From NCBI RefSeq assembly GCF_004145845.1, contig NZ_SELP01000001.1, forward strand, positions 124,001 through 188,000: a stretch of 64,000 bases of DNA, in the 5' to 3' direction. Positions 1-8,677 of the stretch are shown here, piece after piece. Position numbers and translations under genes: made by a program. Below the pieces are notes generated by a model, which saw only the letters and a program-made list of their open reading frames with translations, was not told where the DNA came from and made no database searches. Source of the DNA: Loktanella sp. IMCC34160. Lineage in GTDB: Bacteria > Pseudomonadota > Alphaproteobacteria > Rhodobacterales > Rhodobacteraceae. Within the stretch, counting starts at the first letter, position 1; each line of letters begins with the position of its first letter.

Positions 1-1939
1 GAACGCTCAAAGCAATCGAGACAGTTTCTCCGTCCAAAGCGAAGTCACTGGCATAGATGTTCAGCAAATAGTCTCCGGCGGCATCGAAGTCTGGCCGCAA
101 CCATACTCCTCCGATTTCCGGATCGGACCTGACCCACCATTCGCTGCGATCATCCAGGTAGCCGTAGGAGTAGAGGAGATCGCCTTCGAGGTCAGTGAAC
201 CAACCAGCGGTGTCAAGCCAGACCCACTCTCCTTCTCCAATTGTTATCGACTCTGGAATGCTAGCGAGGGGATTCACAAAAGGTGCGGAGTTGAGCTGTT
301 GTGGAGCTGCCAACTCCTCCTGGCTAATCAACTGCTGATAGACCTCGAAGAACCGGATTCCAAATTCTACAAGTGAAGCGCCGTCGAAATGGACGCCAGA
401 TGCATCAAAGGCCTGAAGTCCAACAGACGAAACAAAGCCGATATTTGGGTCTTCGTTCAACAGCTCAAGGGTTTGAAGCGCCGCATTCTGAACGAAGTTG
501 ACTCCGTCTCGCGACAGTTCCCCGATCAAGATGTTCATATCGGGCGTGGCCCAGGCGGCATCACGCATTTGATCGATCAGTTCTAGGACCATCGCTGCAT
601 AGGTGTCTGTCGGAATCGAATGGTTCGACTCACCCTGATGCCACAAGACGATATCGACACTGCTCTGGCCCACCATTTCCAAAGCAGCATCGATTTCTGA
701 GGTAAGCGCTCCCCAGTTTTCGCCGCTACCGCTATCAAGCCAGGTTTGTATCTGGGAGCCCGATACAGGATGTGCAATTACAAGCACCGGCTGTCCAGAA
801 TTCGTCGCGAGCTCATTTGCAAATGGGAAGAAGAGATTGTTTCGGAGGGCTTCGCCAGTCCTTACGCCATCTCCGCCTGCGGGGGCACTTCCGTAGTCGG
901 CTGCTACGATGGCTCCATTCACCCAGTCGTAAGCCATTACGTTGGGGTCGATGGTCATGTCCCCCCCAGCGCCGGCTCCTAGCATATTGGACTGACCTGC
1001 AGCAACCACCACCAAGTAGTCAGGTGACCACCAATCACCGTCGCCATCCTGAAACTTGAAATCCAAGTGTGGCGGTTCGCTTGCCCGACGATGGTAGATG
1101 ACCCCACCGATTGCGATCTCATTGACGTCCTGCCACAAGTTGCTCGCAATGTACTCTTCCACAGTTTCGTATTCAGGAAGATAGGGAGCCGCATCGAATT
1201 CAACCGAGGATTCAGTCAGCTCCGAGATATCGGTGTCGATCAATATTATTTCGGACCCATTGTCTCTGACTACAACATTCTGCCCTGATTGCACAATGTC
1301 TACGTTTCCGAGAAAGCTAGCGAAGTCGTCGAACCTACCCATCCCATCGATGACAAGCACATCGCCCTCGTTCGGATCAAAATCCCTGATGATGTGTGCT
1401 GTTTCAGGTGTTGAGTAGAGCACAAAAGTATCGGCGCCCTCACCACCATAGAGCTGATTTCGGCCAGACGAAGCCACCAAAACATCTTGTCCGTCGCCAC
1501 CATAGACGCGGTCCGAGCCGTACCCAGATGAAACAAAGTCATCGCCATCATCTCCAAAGAGGACGTCGTTTCCTGACCCGCCCAAGAGCGTGTCGTCGCC
1601 ACCGTTGGCATGAACAATGTCTCTGGCAGTACCCCCATGGACGATGTCATGACCATCTCCGAGGTTTATCCTAGACTCCTGATCGGATGTCCAAAGCTCC
1701 GTATCGGCTGTGCCCTCTACCGAGAAAAGCGTTGCATCACCTACTAGCTGAATCGTCAGGTATCCGCCGTCTGTGTAGAGTTGATTTGCGTAGGTCGAAA
1801 TAGTGATGGGTTCGTGATTGACGTGTCCGGTTGGTAGCTGGATGCTATACCTATCGCGTAGCTCTGAAACTGTTGTTTCAAAAGTCTCGAATTCTCCGAT
1901 CAATGCGCCAGTTCCTGGCGACTTGAAAAGCTTGTACAT
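1..1939 (-). CDS. RTX-repeat secreted protein with SASA-type esterase domain (3' end cut off)
   Basis: Open from an ATG at 1939 (GGAAGA upstream) to the window edge: 646 residues without a stop, C-terminus missing. No signal peptide is seen, as expected of type I secretion cargo. Residues about 85-150 carry glycine/aspartate nonapeptide repeats (GGSGNDVLFGDDGDD) that bind calcium in the RTX family. Residues about 310-520 have the three blocks of the SASA/CE6 sialate-O-acetylesterase fold: GQSNM (about 313), WHQGES (about 433) and a late Asp/His block, VHFDGAS (about 514). A cadherin-like or Ig-like module (FTDLEGDLLYSYG) begins near 560. The repeats precede the enzyme domain, the reverse of many RTX proteins. 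It is divergent from the RTX gene at 2391. A role in deacetylating an extracellular polysaccharide is inferred; the substrate is unknown. Confidence 0.85.
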   Translation of the reverse strand, partial: MYKLFKSPGTGALIGEFETFETTVSELRDRYSIQLPTGHVNHEPITISTYANQLYTDGGYLTIQLVGDATLFSVEGTADTELWTSDQESRINLGDGHDIVHGGTARDIVHANGGDDTLLGGSGNDVLFGDDGDDFVSSGYGSDRVYGGDGQDVLVASSGRNQLYGGEGADTFVLYSTPETAHIIRDFDPNEGDVLVIDGMGRFDDFASFLGNVDIVQSGQNVVVRDNGSEIILIDTDISELTESSVEFDAAPYLPEYETVEEYIASNLWQDVNEIAIGGVIYHRRASEPPHLDFKFQDGDGDWWSPDYLVVVAAGQSNMLGAGAGGDMTIDPNVMAYDWVNGAIVAADYGSAPAGGDGVRTGEALRNNLFFPFANELATNSGQPVLVIAHPVSGSQIQTWLDSGSGENWGALTSEIDAALEMVGQSSVDIVLWHQGESNHSIPTDTYAAMVLELIDQMRDAAWATPDMNILIGELSRDGVNFVQNAALQTLELLNEDPNIGFVSSVGLQAFDASGVHFDGASLVEFGIRFFEVYQQLISQEELAAPQQLNSAPFVNPLASIPESITIGEGEWVWLDTAGWFTDLEGDLLYSYGYLDDRSEWWVRSDPEIGGVWLRPDFDAAGDYLLNIYASDFALDGETVSIALSV

Positions 1940-2390
1940 CTTGTCTTCCGGCGCCCCTTAAAAAGAGAAGTGAAAATTTTTCGCTACTTGAATAAACTCT
2001 GTGACATGATTTGCTCTCGCATCGTGCGAGTCAAGAACCGCGTCCCTTCGCCATATTGATGAAGGCAAAACAGTAAACGGTCGCCGGATCGAAGAAAAGA
2101 TATGTGGGCGAAGGGCCAGACCGAGCGAGAGTTTTACTTCCAATCAGAACTATTAGGTAAAGGACTCCAAGTGCGGAAGTCCAGATTCAATGGTGAATAT
2201 ATGAAATAAAACCAATGGCCTACCTCGCCATGAGTCGTGATCCCCTCAGATAGACCTTAACTGACCGGACGCGCCCGAAGTGATGGTAGCCCCGTTTGTT
2301 AGGCTTCTCCTTACCATCGCTGAGCGTTTCAGTGGAGTGATGAGGCTCGGCCCTGCTACGATCAATCTGTGGTGAGAATGGTGGGTCGAA
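1940..2390. promoter_or_regulatory. Divergent intergenic region between two RTX genes
   Basis: This 451-base, AT-rich stretch separates two RTX genes that run outward from it, so it should hold both promoters. Short ORFs here have no recognisable product and no good ribosome binding site. No clear operator or terminator was seen. Confidence 0.5.
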
Positions 2391-5300
2391 ATGAAATACA
2401 TTCGCTTCTCGGAGTTCGGATTCGGTCGAACTGTCAAACAGCAATCAGTGTTCGGTTCGAGCGCAGATCGGATCGGAAATCTTGGCTCCCCGGATGAGAG
2501 CGATAAGGTTGGATCTGCTCCATACGGTTCAATCGGAAGTTCGTGGAATTCGAAGAGTCCGTTTGAAGTCAGTCAAGATGTCGAACAGGTGGATCGAGGC
2601 TCGGTCGGCGGCTCGATTACGGACTTGATCGAGACTCTTCAGTCGCTGAAGAGCACGTTCCTTCAGGTCAACGATCCAGACTTGGAAGCGCCGGAGATCG
2701 ATCCACGTCTGAGCGACAATGAAAGACGCAACGATGTGTTGGCCGAGTCAAATGACGCTGAAAGTATCTCATTTGAGAACGAAATCACGTCAAGCTCACA
2801 GTCTCCTATGTTGCCGGTGCAAGACGTTCAACAGGTGGTCAACTCGGAACAATCGAAAGAAGCTGAGCTTCCCGTAAACGGTCGAATCGTGGGGTCATCG
2901 ATCTCCGAAACCCTCACAGCAAGGAGTTCGGGAGCCCTAACCTTCGCCGGAAGTGGGGATGATACAATTTTTGGAAGTGGAGGAGCCGATCGGATCTCCG
3001 GTGGGTTTGGCAACGACGATATTTTTGGAGGAGATGGCGATGACCTGCTGAGGGGTGGCCATGGAGATGATCTGCTCATAGCGGGGGCGGGGCAAGACAC
3101 GGTCTGGGGAGGGGAGGGGAATGATGTGATTCACGCCGGCTCCATCGCCGGAGGCGACGTGCTCTACGGGGGAGGTGGTGAGGATCTGTTTCGAGTCTGG
3201 GTGCCGCAAGTGTTGGCCGAGCCGGGTCGCCTCGACATCAGAGATTTTGAACTGGGCGTTGATCGAATTCAGATTGATGGCTGGCAAGGGTCGTTACGGG
3301 AGCTAGATTTCAACTACGATCAAGCGTCAGGAGCCGCCGTTATCAGCGCTACGGGCGGAGAGTTCTTGATCAACCTACTTGGACTTAGTGAAGCCGATGT
3401 CGCAGACCTAAGCGTGGCGCGAATGTTGGTTGGTCTCCCGGACGGCAGAGTCGATGTATCTGCCAACCAGATTGATGCGGATCATGATTCAACAGGGTTG
3501 TTCGGGGTGGATTTGTTGGGAGCTCGGGCTCAATGGAAAGATGACTACCTTTGGGACGCAATTGGCAGCCCGACATCCGCGTCTGACACCTTCTTGCCTT
3601 CATCTGCGGTGCGATGGCCTGGTCAGTATATCGTCGACGGCGTTGGCTACCTCGAAGACGATGACTATGATCTCAACAATCCATATCTGATCGACACCGA
3701 AAAGTTCAACAAGGATGGGTTGGACGCGATCCTAGAGCAGTCAGTTCAGGCAGGCCAAGACCTGATAATTGTTCTACCGACGACCAAGTATATTACCCAG
3801 AGTGACGATGGAGACACTTTTACGGCTGATCTAGAAACCGCTTCGTCTGATCTGCATGACTTTGTAACTTCCCTGGCTAGCGGGGCACGCTTCGGAGAGG
3901 ATGTGAGTTACACTCTTCCTGAAAAGATCATTCTCCAAATCGGTCAAGAATATTATTGGATTGGTCAGCAAAAATTCGAGTTTCAGTTCTCCGATCCTGC
4001 AAGCAATGAGGCCGTTTGGACAAGCTATATAGAAGCCACCGGTCAGCTCTATAATGCAATGGCCAAGGCCATAGGTGCAGCTCTTAATGAAATTGACGCG
4101 GATCCAGGCGCTTACCAACACAGTGAAATGAATCTGGAGGTCGCTATGCATTTGGGGCGATTTGAACGCCCTCCGGCCTATGATGACCCAGCGAGAGCCT
4201 TCAACGGTTCTGTCAACGACCTCGAAGTGTTGCAGGATCAGTTTGATGCCGACGGGATCGGCGCCATAGATAGCCTTCTCTTCCAAAGATACATTCCGAG
4301 GTTCGCGGGTATTGACGATCTTTACAGCGAAGGTCGCGGTGACCCAGATAACACATTGGAGAGCGCTATCCAAACATGGGAACTGCGTTCGGTGGAACTT
4401 ACGGGTTCAGAGCAGGGGTTTCAGCTCATTGCCGGGACGAGCATCGCAAACCATACCCGGACTGAAATCTACAATGAGTGGGCGGCTGAGAACGGAGCTC
4501 TGGGCATTGAAGAACTGAACTCACGATCGAACGCGGAGTTTGAGAAGTACTACCAAGACAGCTTGGCCGATGGGCCATATGGTCAGGAGCTACCGGCTGC
4601 AATTGTAGAGTTGGTTTCGGAGCTTTCAGGGGCAGGAGTGGATCAAGCTCTAGTCTACACCGCTGATATTATTCAGGATGCAGGCCTGAAGGACAACAAT
4701 CTGGCAGGAATGCTTACTGCCGAAAACCAAGACACCGGACAACTGGATCTATTGGCTGGCGGTCAGATGTATATGGAAATGGCAAACAGCATTTCCGGGA
4801 AGAGCCTTGTTAGCGGTCAAGGCCTAACTGACGCAAATGACAGTACCAATATGAATGTTTTCGCTGGGGCAGGTGAAGTTGTGATCTATTTGAGCGCAAC
4901 GGACATAACTTCTGCAGACGGCATCATGAACTATGAGCTCGATCTCTCTGGAATTGAGGGGGTGTTCAGCGATGTTGAAATCAAGAGAATGACACCCGAC
5001 GAGATTGAAGGGTGGAGGGACATCTACGGAGTCGCGACGGACCTGCCAATTCTTGACGAGGATCTATACGGGGAAAGTGAACTCTTTCTTGAGCTCGATG
5101 TCGAGTCGTGGACTGAGACGCTTTCTTCACCAACCCTGAATCTGACATTCGACGCCGATTGGCAAATCTTTGAAATTACTGTGGGGTTGGCGGAAACTTC
5201 TGGCAAAGATGTTTCGGGAAAAATGAATGAAGTTCCCATAAAAGAGGTTATGGACCAGCACTTGATTGTTCTAGATGACATTCAAGAAACACGAGAACCC

Positions 5301-5426
5301 GCAGTGAAGGTGCTGGATACAAACAACTCCGACGGGCGAGAGATGCCTATTGCATCAATAGAGGACGATTGGCATGACCAACATAATGAAGATGAATCTG
5401 AGGAACATCTTCTTACAGAAATCTAG
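2391..5426 (+). CDS. Large RTX-repeat protein with unassigned C-terminal domain
   Basis: 1011 aa, acidic, no signal peptide, start preceded by GGTGGG. Residues 1-180 are low-complexity and Ser/Asp/Glu rich. Residues about 185-250 hold RTX calcium-binding nonapeptides (GGDGDDLLRGGHGDDLL). Residues about 345-990 are a large globular region I cannot assign with confidence. It has VRWPGQYIVDG (about 405) and LQIGQEYYW (about 515), which recall the RYPGG and IGNEYW strands of clan GH-A enzymes such as arabinofuranosidase-like proteins, where the Glu of NE is the acid/base. A glycosidase is therefore possible but unproven. The C-terminus is strongly acidic. Type I secretion is inferred from the repeats; no T1SS ABC or membrane-fusion gene is in the window. 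Confidence 0.8.
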   Translation: MKYIRFSEFGFGRTVKQQSVFGSSADRIGNLGSPDESDKVGSAPYGSIGSSWNSKSPFEVSQDVEQVDRGSVGGSITDLIETLQSLKSTFLQVNDPDLEAPEIDPRLSDNERRNDVLAESNDAESISFENEITSSSQSPMLPVQDVQQVVNSEQSKEAELPVNGRIVGSSISETLTARSSGALTFAGSGDDTIFGSGGADRISGGFGNDDIFGGDGDDLLRGGHGDDLLIAGAGQDTVWGGEGNDVIHAGSIAGGDVLYGGGGEDLFRVWVPQVLAEPGRLDIRDFELGVDRIQIDGWQGSLRELDFNYDQASGAAVISATGGEFLINLLGLSEADVADLSVARMLVGLPDGRVDVSANQIDADHDSTGLFGVDLLGARAQWKDDYLWDAIGSPTSASDTFLPSSAVRWPGQYIVDGVGYLEDDDYDLNNPYLIDTEKFNKDGLDAILEQSVQAGQDLIIVLPTTKYITQSDDGDTFTADLETASSDLHDFVTSLASGARFGEDVSYTLPEKIILQIGQEYYWIGQQKFEFQFSDPASNEAVWTSYIEATGQLYNAMAKAIGAALNEIDADPGAYQHSEMNLEVAMHLGRFERPPAYDDPARAFNGSVNDLEVLQDQFDADGIGAIDSLLFQRYIPRFAGIDDLYSEGRGDPDNTLESAIQTWELRSVELTGSEQGFQLIAGTSIANHTRTEIYNEWAAENGALGIEELNSRSNAEFEKYYQDSLADGPYGQELPAAIVELVSELSGAGVDQALVYTADIIQDAGLKDNNLAGMLTAENQDTGQLDLLAGGQMYMEMANSISGKSLVSGQGLTDANDSTNMNVFAGAGEVVIYLSATDITSADGIMNYELDLSGIEGVFSDVEIKRMTPDEIEGWRDIYGVATDLPILDEDLYGESELFLELDVESWTETLSSPTLNLTFDADWQIFEITVGLAETSGKDVSGKMNEVPIKEVMDQHLIVLDDIQETREPAVKVLDTNNSDGREMPIASIEDDWHDQHNEDESEEHLLTEI

Positions 5427-5502
5427 AGTGGTATCGAATCTCGACGCGCGCGACCGCCGCCCAGGCGGGTTCTAGTGACATAGGCGATCACTGCGATTGT
5501 TG

Positions 5503-6303
5503 TCAGATATGGCGTTCGCGAATTACACTGGCATAGACTGGTGGACCAATGAGCATGCCCTGCATCAATCTTACCCCCAATGCCTTTAGGGCTCGGGCTT
5601 CGTCTCCAGTTTCCACCTTTTCGGCGACACAGATGACGTCGAGTTCTTGTGACATGTTGACGATGACTCGCATCAGGACTGCCTTGTCCGCATTCTGATG
5701 AATGTCACGGATGAAATATTCGTCAATCTTGAGAAGGTCGAAGTGAAAGTTCGCAATGTTTCTCAGTGAGGAGTGCTCTTTGCCAAAGTTGTCGAGAGCG
5801 AAACGAACGCCTCTTGCTTGGAACTCTTTCATGAAGTCGGCAACAAGGTCAGGCATCACTAGTGTTGACTGCTCATCAATCTCTACGACGAGACGACCAT
5901 CCAGTCTAGGAACACTTGCAACTGCTGCCTCGAAAGCGTCATACCAAGCACGGTGGGCGATAGAGTTCACGGGCACATTTACCGATATTCTCAACGTTGG
6001 GTTCTCCGTCAGATCCAACCGCCAACGTTGAAGAATTGCCAAGTCGACAAATCGTCCAAGAGACGTATTCCTTATCTTCTCAACGAAAGCACCTGCTGGA
6101 ACCACTCGACCATCCGGAAGGACAAGGCGCCCCAAACCTTCGTAGAATGGGATGGATTGCGATTGGATATCCACAATCGGCTGGTAGGCGACGAGGTAGC
6201 TTCCGCTCCGAAGATCGGTCTCACTTATTGTGCTGGGAACGGCGCTCTTAGATGGTCGCGCAACGTCTAGAAATGTTGGAAACTCCGAGCTCTCCAGCCC
6301 CAT
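5503..6303 (-). CDS. EAL-domain protein, probably degenerate c-di-GMP phosphodiesterase
   Basis: 266 aa, a stand-alone EAL domain with no GGDEF, membrane or obvious sensor domain; GGGAGG lies 7 nt before the ATG. Landmarks are YEGLGR in place of YEAL.R (E55), N109, E141 (EIDE), DN at 171-172, K192, AEKVE (E228, E231) and Q248 (MQGMLIG). In active phosphodiesterases the DDFG loop supplies two metal-binding aspartates; here it reads DNFG, and the following TGYSS is KEHSS. Other ligands are kept. This suggests weak or absent hydrolysis and perhaps a c-di-GMP binding role (inference). It is convergent with the RTX gene at 2391-5426 and shares its lower GC. Confidence 0.85.
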   Translation of the reverse strand: MGLESSEFPTFLDVARPSKSAVPSTISETDLRSGSYLVAYQPIVDIQSQSIPFYEGLGRLVLPDGRVVPAGAFVEKIRNTSLGRFVDLAILQRWRLDLTENPTLRISVNVPVNSIAHRAWYDAFEAAVASVPRLDGRLVVEIDEQSTLVMPDLVADFMKEFQARGVRFALDNFGKEHSSLRNIANFHFDLLKIDEYFIRDIHQNADKAVLMRVIVNMSQELDVICVAEKVETGDEARALKALGVRLMQGMLIGPPVYASVIRERHI

Positions 6304-6691
6304 CGTGTAGCCTCCCGCAGTCGTGGTTGCGGCAAGGCTACGCGGATTTTCTTAAGGTTGAGCAAATCCGATACTTACACTGTGAGTTCGCTGAACCGTT
6401 CGCTCGCAAGGGCTTGTAGCGGTGGACTTCCCGCTTGAAACTGATGGTCCCCGGTTGGCTCGGCTTGGATGAATTACTAGAACAATATGAGGCCGGCTTA
6501 GTAACTTCGACGCCCGACTTGGGCGCCCAAACGATCATTTGGTCAACTTTTGGAAACTATGGCATAGCTATTCATTTAGTCTAGGCGCGGAGTTTCAACC
6601 GTAGCAGCACCAAGCAACCGGCGTATCAGGAAGCATCGTCCATGTGCTAAACGTTCCATCTGATTGGGGGGGTACAGTTTGGTGCGGCGGC
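6304..6691. other. Intergenic, no gene seen
   Basis: This 388-base stretch lies upstream of the EAL gene and downstream of the small 85-aa gene. A short minus-strand ORF (6338-6538) has no ribosome binding site and an unpersuasive composition. The EAL promoter should lie near 6304-6400, but no confident motif was found. Confidence 0.4.
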
Positions 6692-6949
6692 TCAACCTAG
6701 CCGAAGTTTGATCGGTTCGAGGCGCGTAGTATGGATCCTTTCTTCCGCCCTGCGAAACCGCTTGTCGACTTCTGCCGCGGCATTGAACACGGAGATTGAA
6801 AGGTCGCTACAGCCCGTTCGGGCGATTTCATATGCTGCGTACTCAAAGATCTGTGTCAGGTTTTCTCTGACGGTCGGAAGGTCGCCCGCAGCGGCTGCTA
6901 TCATGAATTCGTCGCACAATTCAGCGACGAGTTGGTCAATCTTCGTCAT
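6692..6949 (-). CDS. Small protein of unknown function (85 aa)
   Basis: The ATG at 6949 has a strong GGAGG 6 nt upstream and is preferred to upstream starts in the same frame. The 85-aa product begins MTKIDQLVAELCDEFM, looks mostly helical and ends in a basic tail (RFRRAEERIHTTRLEPIKLRLG without the last part being a known motif). No membrane segment or known domain was recognised. Its start overlaps the end of the 60-aa ORF upstream by 14 nt, which suggests translational coupling. It belongs to the lower-GC block. Confidence 0.6.
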   Translation of the reverse strand: MTKIDQLVAELCDEFMIAAAAGDLPTVRENLTQIFEYAAYEIARTGCSDLSISVFNAAAEVDKRFRRAEERIHTTRLEPIKLRLG

Positions 6950-7118
6950 GGATTCCTCCGTTGGATCGAAACCTGGAGAACTCGGCAAATGATGAATCGC
7001 TGACGTCAAAAAGTGACGCTGATTTGACCGACTTGAGGTCCTTTCTAGTGTTGAAACTGGGGTCGCCAACAGAATTGGCTCCATCAGGAATTGCGAACAT
7101 TGCCTCGTCATCGATCAT
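6936..7118 (-). CDS. Possible small ORF, 60 aa, unknown function
   Basis: Frame open from an ATG at 7118 (AAGGCG about 6 nt upstream) to a stop that overlaps the start of the 85-aa gene. The product is polar, rich in Ser, Asp and Phe, with no domain I recognise. The stop/start overlap is the main support; it could also be a chance ORF upstream of the better supported small gene. Confidence 0.35.
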   Translation of the reverse strand: MIDDEAMFAIPDGANSVGDPSFNTRKDLKSVKSASLFDVSDSSFAEFSRFRSNGGIHDED

Positions 7119-7584
7119 TTCCGCGCCTTGCGGATGACGTCGACGAGGTTGCGTGCTGTTGCCGCGCCTCAAGAAAGGGGGCTCCAATGTCCGGCGCTTA
7201 GGCTCGCTAGGTGGCAATTTGCGCCAAGTCAACGTTGAAGTGTTTTGTGGAGAAGTGCATTGGGCGGCGAGGTCAGCGACTATCGAATTCTTGGCGCTGC
7301 GGTGGGGTTACTTTCGTGACCGCCAGAACTCCTTGGGCGTCAAGCAACATGGTTCTCGATTTGCAACCCATTTTGCGACCCATTTTCCAAAATTGAGAGG
7401 CATAAAATTGTTAAAAAACAATAGCATAGCATTTGCTATGGCGGATCCCCAGTCCGCCACTAAATCCCGCAAATCATTGTCGAAGAATGATTTCCCGCGG
7501 CGTTCTGCAATGACCTCACAACTGTCATCACAGCGCTTTCGTTGGCCAAGATAGTCTCTTGAGCCGCCGTTGCGGCCTGTTTCC
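7119..7584. other. Junction region between low-GC block and core genes, no confident gene
   Basis: 466 bases in which composition shifts from the lower GC of 1-7.5 kb to the high GC of the dnaX-recR operon. ORFs on both strands (such as plus 7153-7554 and minus 7308-7652) have no homology I can see. The stretch 7370-7395 contains a 12-base near-tandem repeat (CAACCCATTTTG / CGACCCATTTTC), and 7407-7459 holds three inverted repeats. No integrase, att core or tRNA was found. Confidence 0.45.
7407..7459. repeat. Three consecutive inverted repeats
   Basis: ATTGTT/AACAAT (7407-7412 and 7417-7422), CATAGCA/TGCTATG (7425-7431 and 7434-7440, 2-nt loop) and TGGCGGA/TCCGCCA (7439-7445 and 7453-7459) lie end to end. 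The last could act as a weak terminator for recR transcription. The AT-rich palindromes could be operator-like or mark a junction. Function is not known. Confidence 0.5.
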
Positions 7585-8178
7585 CTAGAAGGCCTTGCGG
7601 GCCTTGAGGGCGGCGCTGATCGTCCCGTCGTCGAGATAGTCGAGCTCTCCACCCACCGGCACGCCCTGCGCGAGGGAGGTTACCGTCACACCACCCAGAT
7701 TGTCGGCGATGTAATGGGCGGTGGTCTGGCCGTCGATCGTGGCCGAGAGCGCAAGGATCACTTCGGTCACGCCTTCGCTGGCGACCCGGTCGATCAGTTT
7801 GGGAATGCGCAATTCGTCCGGTCCCACGGCGTCAAGCGCGGACAGGGTGCCGCCCAGCACATGGTAGCGACCCTTGAACACGCCCGCCCGTTCCATCGCC
7901 CATAGGTCGGCCACATCCTCGACCACGCAGATCTCGCCGGTGGCGCGTTTTTCGCTTTGGCAGATATCGCAGATGTCCGAGGTGCCGATGTTGCCGCAGT
8001 TCAGGCATTCGCGCGCGGTCTGACCGACCTTGGTCAGCGCCTCTGCCAGCGGCAACAGGTGCAGGGACCGTTTCTTGATCAGGTGCAGGACAGCGCGGCG
8101 CGCGGACCGTGGGCCAAGCCCCGGAAGCTTGGCCAGAAGGTCGATCAGATGGTCCAGATCACGGGTGCCGTCGGTCAA
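7585..8178 (-). CDS. recR: Recombination mediator protein RecR
   Basis: 197 aa, the normal RecR length when started at the TTG at 8178, which has GGAGAG 5 nt upstream; a longer frame to 8241 adds unconserved residues. The N-terminal helix-hairpin-helix region reads [20 protein letters not shown], followed by the four-cysteine zinc finger (CLNC and CDIC) and a Toprim domain ([15 protein letters not shown]). RecR works with RecF and RecO to load RecA on gapped DNA. It is last in the dnaX-ybaB-recR operon, a conserved order in proteobacteria. Confidence 0.96.
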   Translation of the reverse strand: MTDGTRDLDHLIDLLAKLPGLGPRSARRAVLHLIKKRSLHLLPLAEALTKVGQTARECLNCGNIGTSDICDICQSEKRATGEICVVEDVADLWAMERAGVFKGRYHVLGGTLSALDAVGPDELRIPKLIDRVASEGVTEVILALSATIDGQTTAHYIADNLGGVTVTSLAQGVPVGGELDYLDDGTISAALKARKAF

Positions 8179-8269
8179 AGGTCTCTCCGGGGGGCTTTGG
8201 TGTGCGGCCCGCAAAAGGCTGTGCCCTTCGCTATGCCACACCGGTTCGAAGTGCCAAAGTCAACGCGAC

Positions 8270-8614
8270 CTAGAACGGCAGGTTCATGCCCGGCGGCAGG
8301 CCAAGATCCTGCGCCATTTTCTGCATTTCCTCGGCCGCCTTGTCGCTGGCCTTTTGCTGGGCGTCCTTGATCGCGGCAAGGATCAGGTCTTCGACCATTT
8401 CCTTGTCGTCGGCGGAAAATATCGACGGGTCGATGTCCAGCGCCGTCAATTCACCCTTGGCGGTTGCCGTGGCCTTGACCAGCCCTGCGCCGCTTTCGCC
8501 GGTGACCGTGACATTGGCCAGATCGTCCTGCATCTGGGCCATCTTGCCCTGCATTTCCTTGGCCGCTTTCATCATCTTGGCCATATCGCCAAGACCGCCC
8601 ATTCCTTTGAACAT
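8270..8614 (-). CDS. YbaB/EbfC family nucleoid-associated protein
   Basis: 114 aa from the ATG at 8614 (AGGGAGA about 7 nt upstream); an in-frame GTG 6 nt earlier is too close to that site. Typical YbaB sequence: a Met/Gly-rich N-terminus (MFKGMGGLGDMAKMMK), a long helix (KEMQGKMAQMQDDLA), then the VTGESGAGLVKATATAKGE beta region. The family forms small dimeric DNA-binding proteins. It sits between dnaX and recR and is probably cotranscribed with them. Confidence 0.95.
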   Translation of the reverse strand: MFKGMGGLGDMAKMMKAAKEMQGKMAQMQDDLANVTVTGESGAGLVKATATAKGELTALDIDPSIFSADDKEMVEDLILAAIKDAQQKASDKAAEEMQKMAQDLGLPPGMNLPF

Positions 8615-8677
8615 TCTCACGTCTCCCTAGACTACGTTGCCCATCAGATACGGGCCGGGTGCGGGCGCGACAAGGGG

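Noticed and set aside
1300-1656. A 118-aa minus-strand ORF in the RTX repeat region
   Set aside because: It is another frame of the first RTX gene; the frame from 1939 gives the GGxGxD repeats and runs to the window edge.
2950-3150. Short repeated units that could be mistaken for a CRISPR or tandem DNA array
   Set aside because: The units are 27-nt codon repeats encoding RTX nonapeptides, in frame and without unique spacers.
3831-4373. A 180-aa minus-strand ORF inside the second RTX gene
   Set aside because: Antisense to a longer frame with clear RTX repeats, and no recognisable domain.
7153-7554. A 133-aa plus-strand ORF and the 114-aa minus-strand ORF opposite it
   Set aside because: Neither has a good ribosome site or recognisable family, and they overlap the palindrome cluster.
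1-7560. Prophage or integrative element
   Set aside because: No integrase, phage structural gene, direct-repeat att pair or tRNA was found, so only the weaker claim of an acquired low-GC block is made.
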